Positions 5,529 through 6,855 of a stretch of 6,855 bases of DNA are shown here, piece by piece; the stretch's first letter is position 1, and the number at the start of each line of letters is the position of its first letter. This stretch comes from Acidobacteriota bacterium. Its GTDB lineage: Bacteria; Acidobacteriota; Vicinamibacteria; Vicinamibacterales; JACQTH01. Location of the stretch: NCBI GenBank assembly GCA_016210935.1, contig JACQTH010000589.1:1-6855 (forward strand). Reading direction: 5' to 3'. The notes beneath the pieces were generated by a model. That model was not told where the DNA came from. It worked only from the letters and a program-made list of their open reading frames with translations, and ran no database searches. Position numbers and translations under genes: made by a program.

Positions 5529-6494
5529 TCATTGCAGCGCGAACGATCGATCCCACCGATGTGTTCGCAGCGCTGACATCAAGTCGTCAGGCAACTTTGC
5601 ACCATCGCTGAGTCGAAGGTTCGCGACAACATGTTCCGGCCTACGCATCCCCGGAATGACCGTACTGACGTCGGGATGTTGAAGGATGAACCGGAGCGCC
5701 AGTTCCGGAAGCGTCATGCCTGGCGGTACGATGCGCTTCAGCCGATCCACCCGATCGATGACGGCGGTGAGGTGATCGGGAAAGAAATAATGGCTGCGGA
5801 AATCCTCTTCCGGCCAGCGGCTGTCGCGCGTCAGCGTTCCGGTCAGGCTGCCTTCATCGAACGGCACGCGGGCGATGACGGCAATGTCTCGCTCGCGGCA
5901 CACACCGAACAACACGTCCTCCGGTGACTGATCGAAGATGTTGTAGACGACCTGCACACTGTCGACCAGGCCGGTCTCGAGCGCGCGCAGGACGTTCGCC
6001 GGCTCCCATCGATTGACGCTGATGCCGAAGCCGCCGATGAGGCCCTCGGCCTTCAAATCCGACACGGCGCGCTGCCAGCGTTCGTCTCCCGCCCACGCGT
6101 CGCTCCAGACGTGGAACTGCTGCAGATCGATCCTCTCGACCCCGAGATTGACCAGACTCCGTTCCGTGTACTCGCGGATGTGATCGGGAGGGAAGACGTC
6201 GTCCAGAGTGTCCTCGGCCCGACCGGGCCACCGGCGGTTCTTCGGCGGGACTTTCGTGGCCGTATAAAGCCGCTTGCCGCGGTGTCGCCGCACAATCTCG
6301 CCGAGAAACCGCTCGCTGCGGCCGTCACCGTACGCCCACGCCGTGTCGAAAAACGTGCAGCCGAGCGCGACGGCCTGGTCCAGCGCCGCGAGCGACTGCT
6401 CGTCGTTCGAGCCGGTCCACCCCGCCATCCCCCACATGCCGTACCCGATTTCCGACACAGGCCATCCAAGCCGGCCGAACCGCCGAGTCTGCAT
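5529..6494 (-). CDS. Aldo/keto reductase
   Basis: This 321-residue protein is a soluble NAD(P)H-dependent oxidoreductase of the aldo/keto reductase TIM-barrel superfamily, interconverting carbonyls and alcohols; the substrate is unknown. The N-terminus RRFGRLGWPVSEIGYGMWGM is typical of the prokaryotic branch. The full catalytic tetrad is visible: Asp50 and Tyr55 in FFDTAWAYGDGRSE, Lys81 in TATKV, and His128 in LQQFHVW. Later family segments are GLIGGFGISV, VDSVQVVYNIFDQ and the cofactor-binding STVIPGMRRPEHVVANL (277-293) with Arg284 and Asn292. Length is normal and nothing is broken. The insert at about 83-103 (PPKNRRWPGRAEDTLDDVFPP) is longer than in some relatives. The start ATG (6492-6494) puts the conserved N-terminal strand first, and only a weak ribosome site precedes it. 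It converges with the beta-barrel gene and diverges from the membrane-protein gene at 6619, so it is likely transcribed alone. Confidence 0.96.
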   Translation of the reverse strand: MQTRRFGRLGWPVSEIGYGMWGMAGWTGSNDEQSLAALDQAVALGCTFFDTAWAYGDGRSERFLGEIVRRHRGKRLYTATKVPPKNRRWPGRAEDTLDDVFPPDHIREYTERSLVNLGVERIDLQQFHVWSDAWAGDERWQRAVSDLKAEGLIGGFGISVNRWEPANVLRALETGLVDSVQVVYNIFDQSPEDVLFGVCRERDIAVIARVPFDEGSLTGTLTRDSRWPEEDFRSHYFFPDHLTAVIDRVDRLKRIVPPGMTLPELALRFILQHPDVSTVIPGMRRPEHVVANLRLSDGAKLPDDLMSALRTHRWDRSFALQ

Positions 6495-6571
6495 AGCGAA
6501 GTACTAGCATGATCCCTTGTCGGTGAGGCGAACCGGATGCCGAGCGAACCATTGTCACCCGATACGCTCCT

Positions 6572-6587
6572 CTGTTCGTCTGTACAG
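6572..6587. promoter_or_regulatory. CTGT-N8-ACAG dyad, possible operator (weak)
   Basis: CTGT (6572-6575) and ACAG (6584-6587) are spaced by exactly eight bases, the arrangement of the enterobacterial LexA box. The inner bases TCGTCTGT lack the AT alternation of strong boxes, and the LexA motif of this lineage is not known to me. A perfect 8-bp palindrome CTGTACAG overlaps at 6580-6587. It lies 31 bases before the start at 6619, a position suited to an operator. A chance match is quite possible. Confidence 0.2.
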
Positions 6588-6605
6588 TCAGAAACGGCGA
6601 GCGGC

Positions 6606-6611
6606 GGGAGG
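6606..6611 (+). promoter_or_regulatory. Strong Shine-Dalgarno for the gene at 6619
   Basis: GGGAGG lies 7 bases before ATG 6619. It is the best ribosome binding site in the window and the main support for the partial gene that follows. Confidence 0.7.
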
Positions 6612-6618
6612 TGCTGCG

Positions 6619-6855
6619 ATGACAGGCCCCGAGAGGGTTGTAGTGGAACCTGGATTTTGGCTCCTGATCGCAATGATCCTTGGAACCCTCGGCTTCGCCG
6701 CGAGCTGGCGTCGGCGGGGCGTTGCATGGCCGCGTGTGGAGGTGGCCGCCATCAACCTGTTTTGTGGGGCGATCATCGGTCCGCTCGCGCTGTCGCATCT
6801 CGTGGCGGTCATCGGTCGCGCGCTTGGCGGAAAGGGGAGCGGCCCCGGGGGGACC
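6619..6855 (+). CDS. Probable small two-helix membrane protein, hypothetical (3' end outside window)
   Basis: The frame is open for 79 codons from ATG 6619 to the window edge without a stop. The first 9 residues (MTGPERVVV) are mostly polar or beta-branched. A hydrophobic segment spans about 13-30 (FWLLIAMILGTLGFAASW), an RRRG cluster follows at 31-34, then a second hydrophobic stretch at about 42-66 (VEVAAINLFCGAIIGPLALSH...) and a Gly/Lys-rich tail GRALGGKGSGPGG. By the positive-inside rule the arginine cluster suggests both termini outside and the loop in the cytoplasm. The GGGAGG site at ideal spacing argues for real translation. I do not recognise the family and assign no function. The tail may be a linker to a further domain beyond the edge. 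It is divergent from the reductase gene. The main risk is that the frame closes soon after the edge, or that it is a chance frame in GC-rich DNA. Confidence 0.6.
   Translation, partial: MTGPERVVVEPGFWLLIAMILGTLGFAASWRRRGVAWPRVEVAAINLFCGAIIGPLALSHLVAVIGRALGGKGSGPGGT

Larger units (their letters stand above)
6495..6618. other. Divergent intergenic region
   Basis: This 124-bp gap separates the minus-strand reductase from the plus-strand membrane-protein gene and must hold any promoters for both. A TTGTCA at 6552-6557 resembles a -35 box and a TACAGT at 6583-6588 resembles a -10 box, but the 25-bp spacer between them is too long for a standard sigma-70 promoter. I therefore make no firm promoter call. 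The palindrome-like site at 6572-6587 is listed separately. Confidence 0.5.

Noticed and set aside
6552..6588. Sigma-70 promoter from TTGTCA and TACAGT
   Set aside because: The spacer is 25 bp, far outside the usual 16-18 bp range.

Overview
This GC-rich window looks like chromosomal DNA of a soil-type Acidobacteriota, plausibly Vicinamibacteria. That is an inference from three things: tandem Oar-like TonB-dependent receptors carrying a carboxypeptidase-regulatory-like N-terminus, intergenic gaps full of short GTGCC repeats and GGGGCCA tracts, and GTAG/GTGG-headed palindromes. There is no rRNA or other phylogenetic marker here, so the assignment is tentative.

Layout from left to right. Bases 1-504 are the 3' end of one Oar-like outer-membrane receptor. 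A 94-bp repeat-rich gap with a possible nested hairpin follows. Bases 599-4078 hold a complete 1159-residue receptor of the same family. Bases 4079-4264 form a non-coding stretch made of a G-rich, quadruplex-capable tract and two near-identical 37-bp copies of a REP-like palindrome. Next come a GNAT-family acetyltransferase (4265-4831) and, 13 bp further on, a secreted beta-barrel-type protein (4845-5456), probably co-transcribed. A 72-bp convergent gap holds a third REP-like palindrome. An aldo/keto reductase lies on the minus strand (5529-6494). A 124-bp divergent gap leads to a probable two-helix membrane protein starting at 6619 behind a strong Shine-Dalgarno sequence and running off the right edge.

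No single pathway joins the genes. The two receptors are a tandem paralogous pair likely serving uptake or surface functions at the outer membrane, and the 4845-5456 product is probably another outer-membrane protein. The acetyltransferase and the reductase are cytoplasmic enzymes of unknown substrate. I see no defence system, CRISPR array, transposase, tRNA or rRNA. The most notable non-genic signal is the REP-like family: three palindromes with a GTAG or GTGG head, two different self-complementary stems and a conserved CTTYAG centre.
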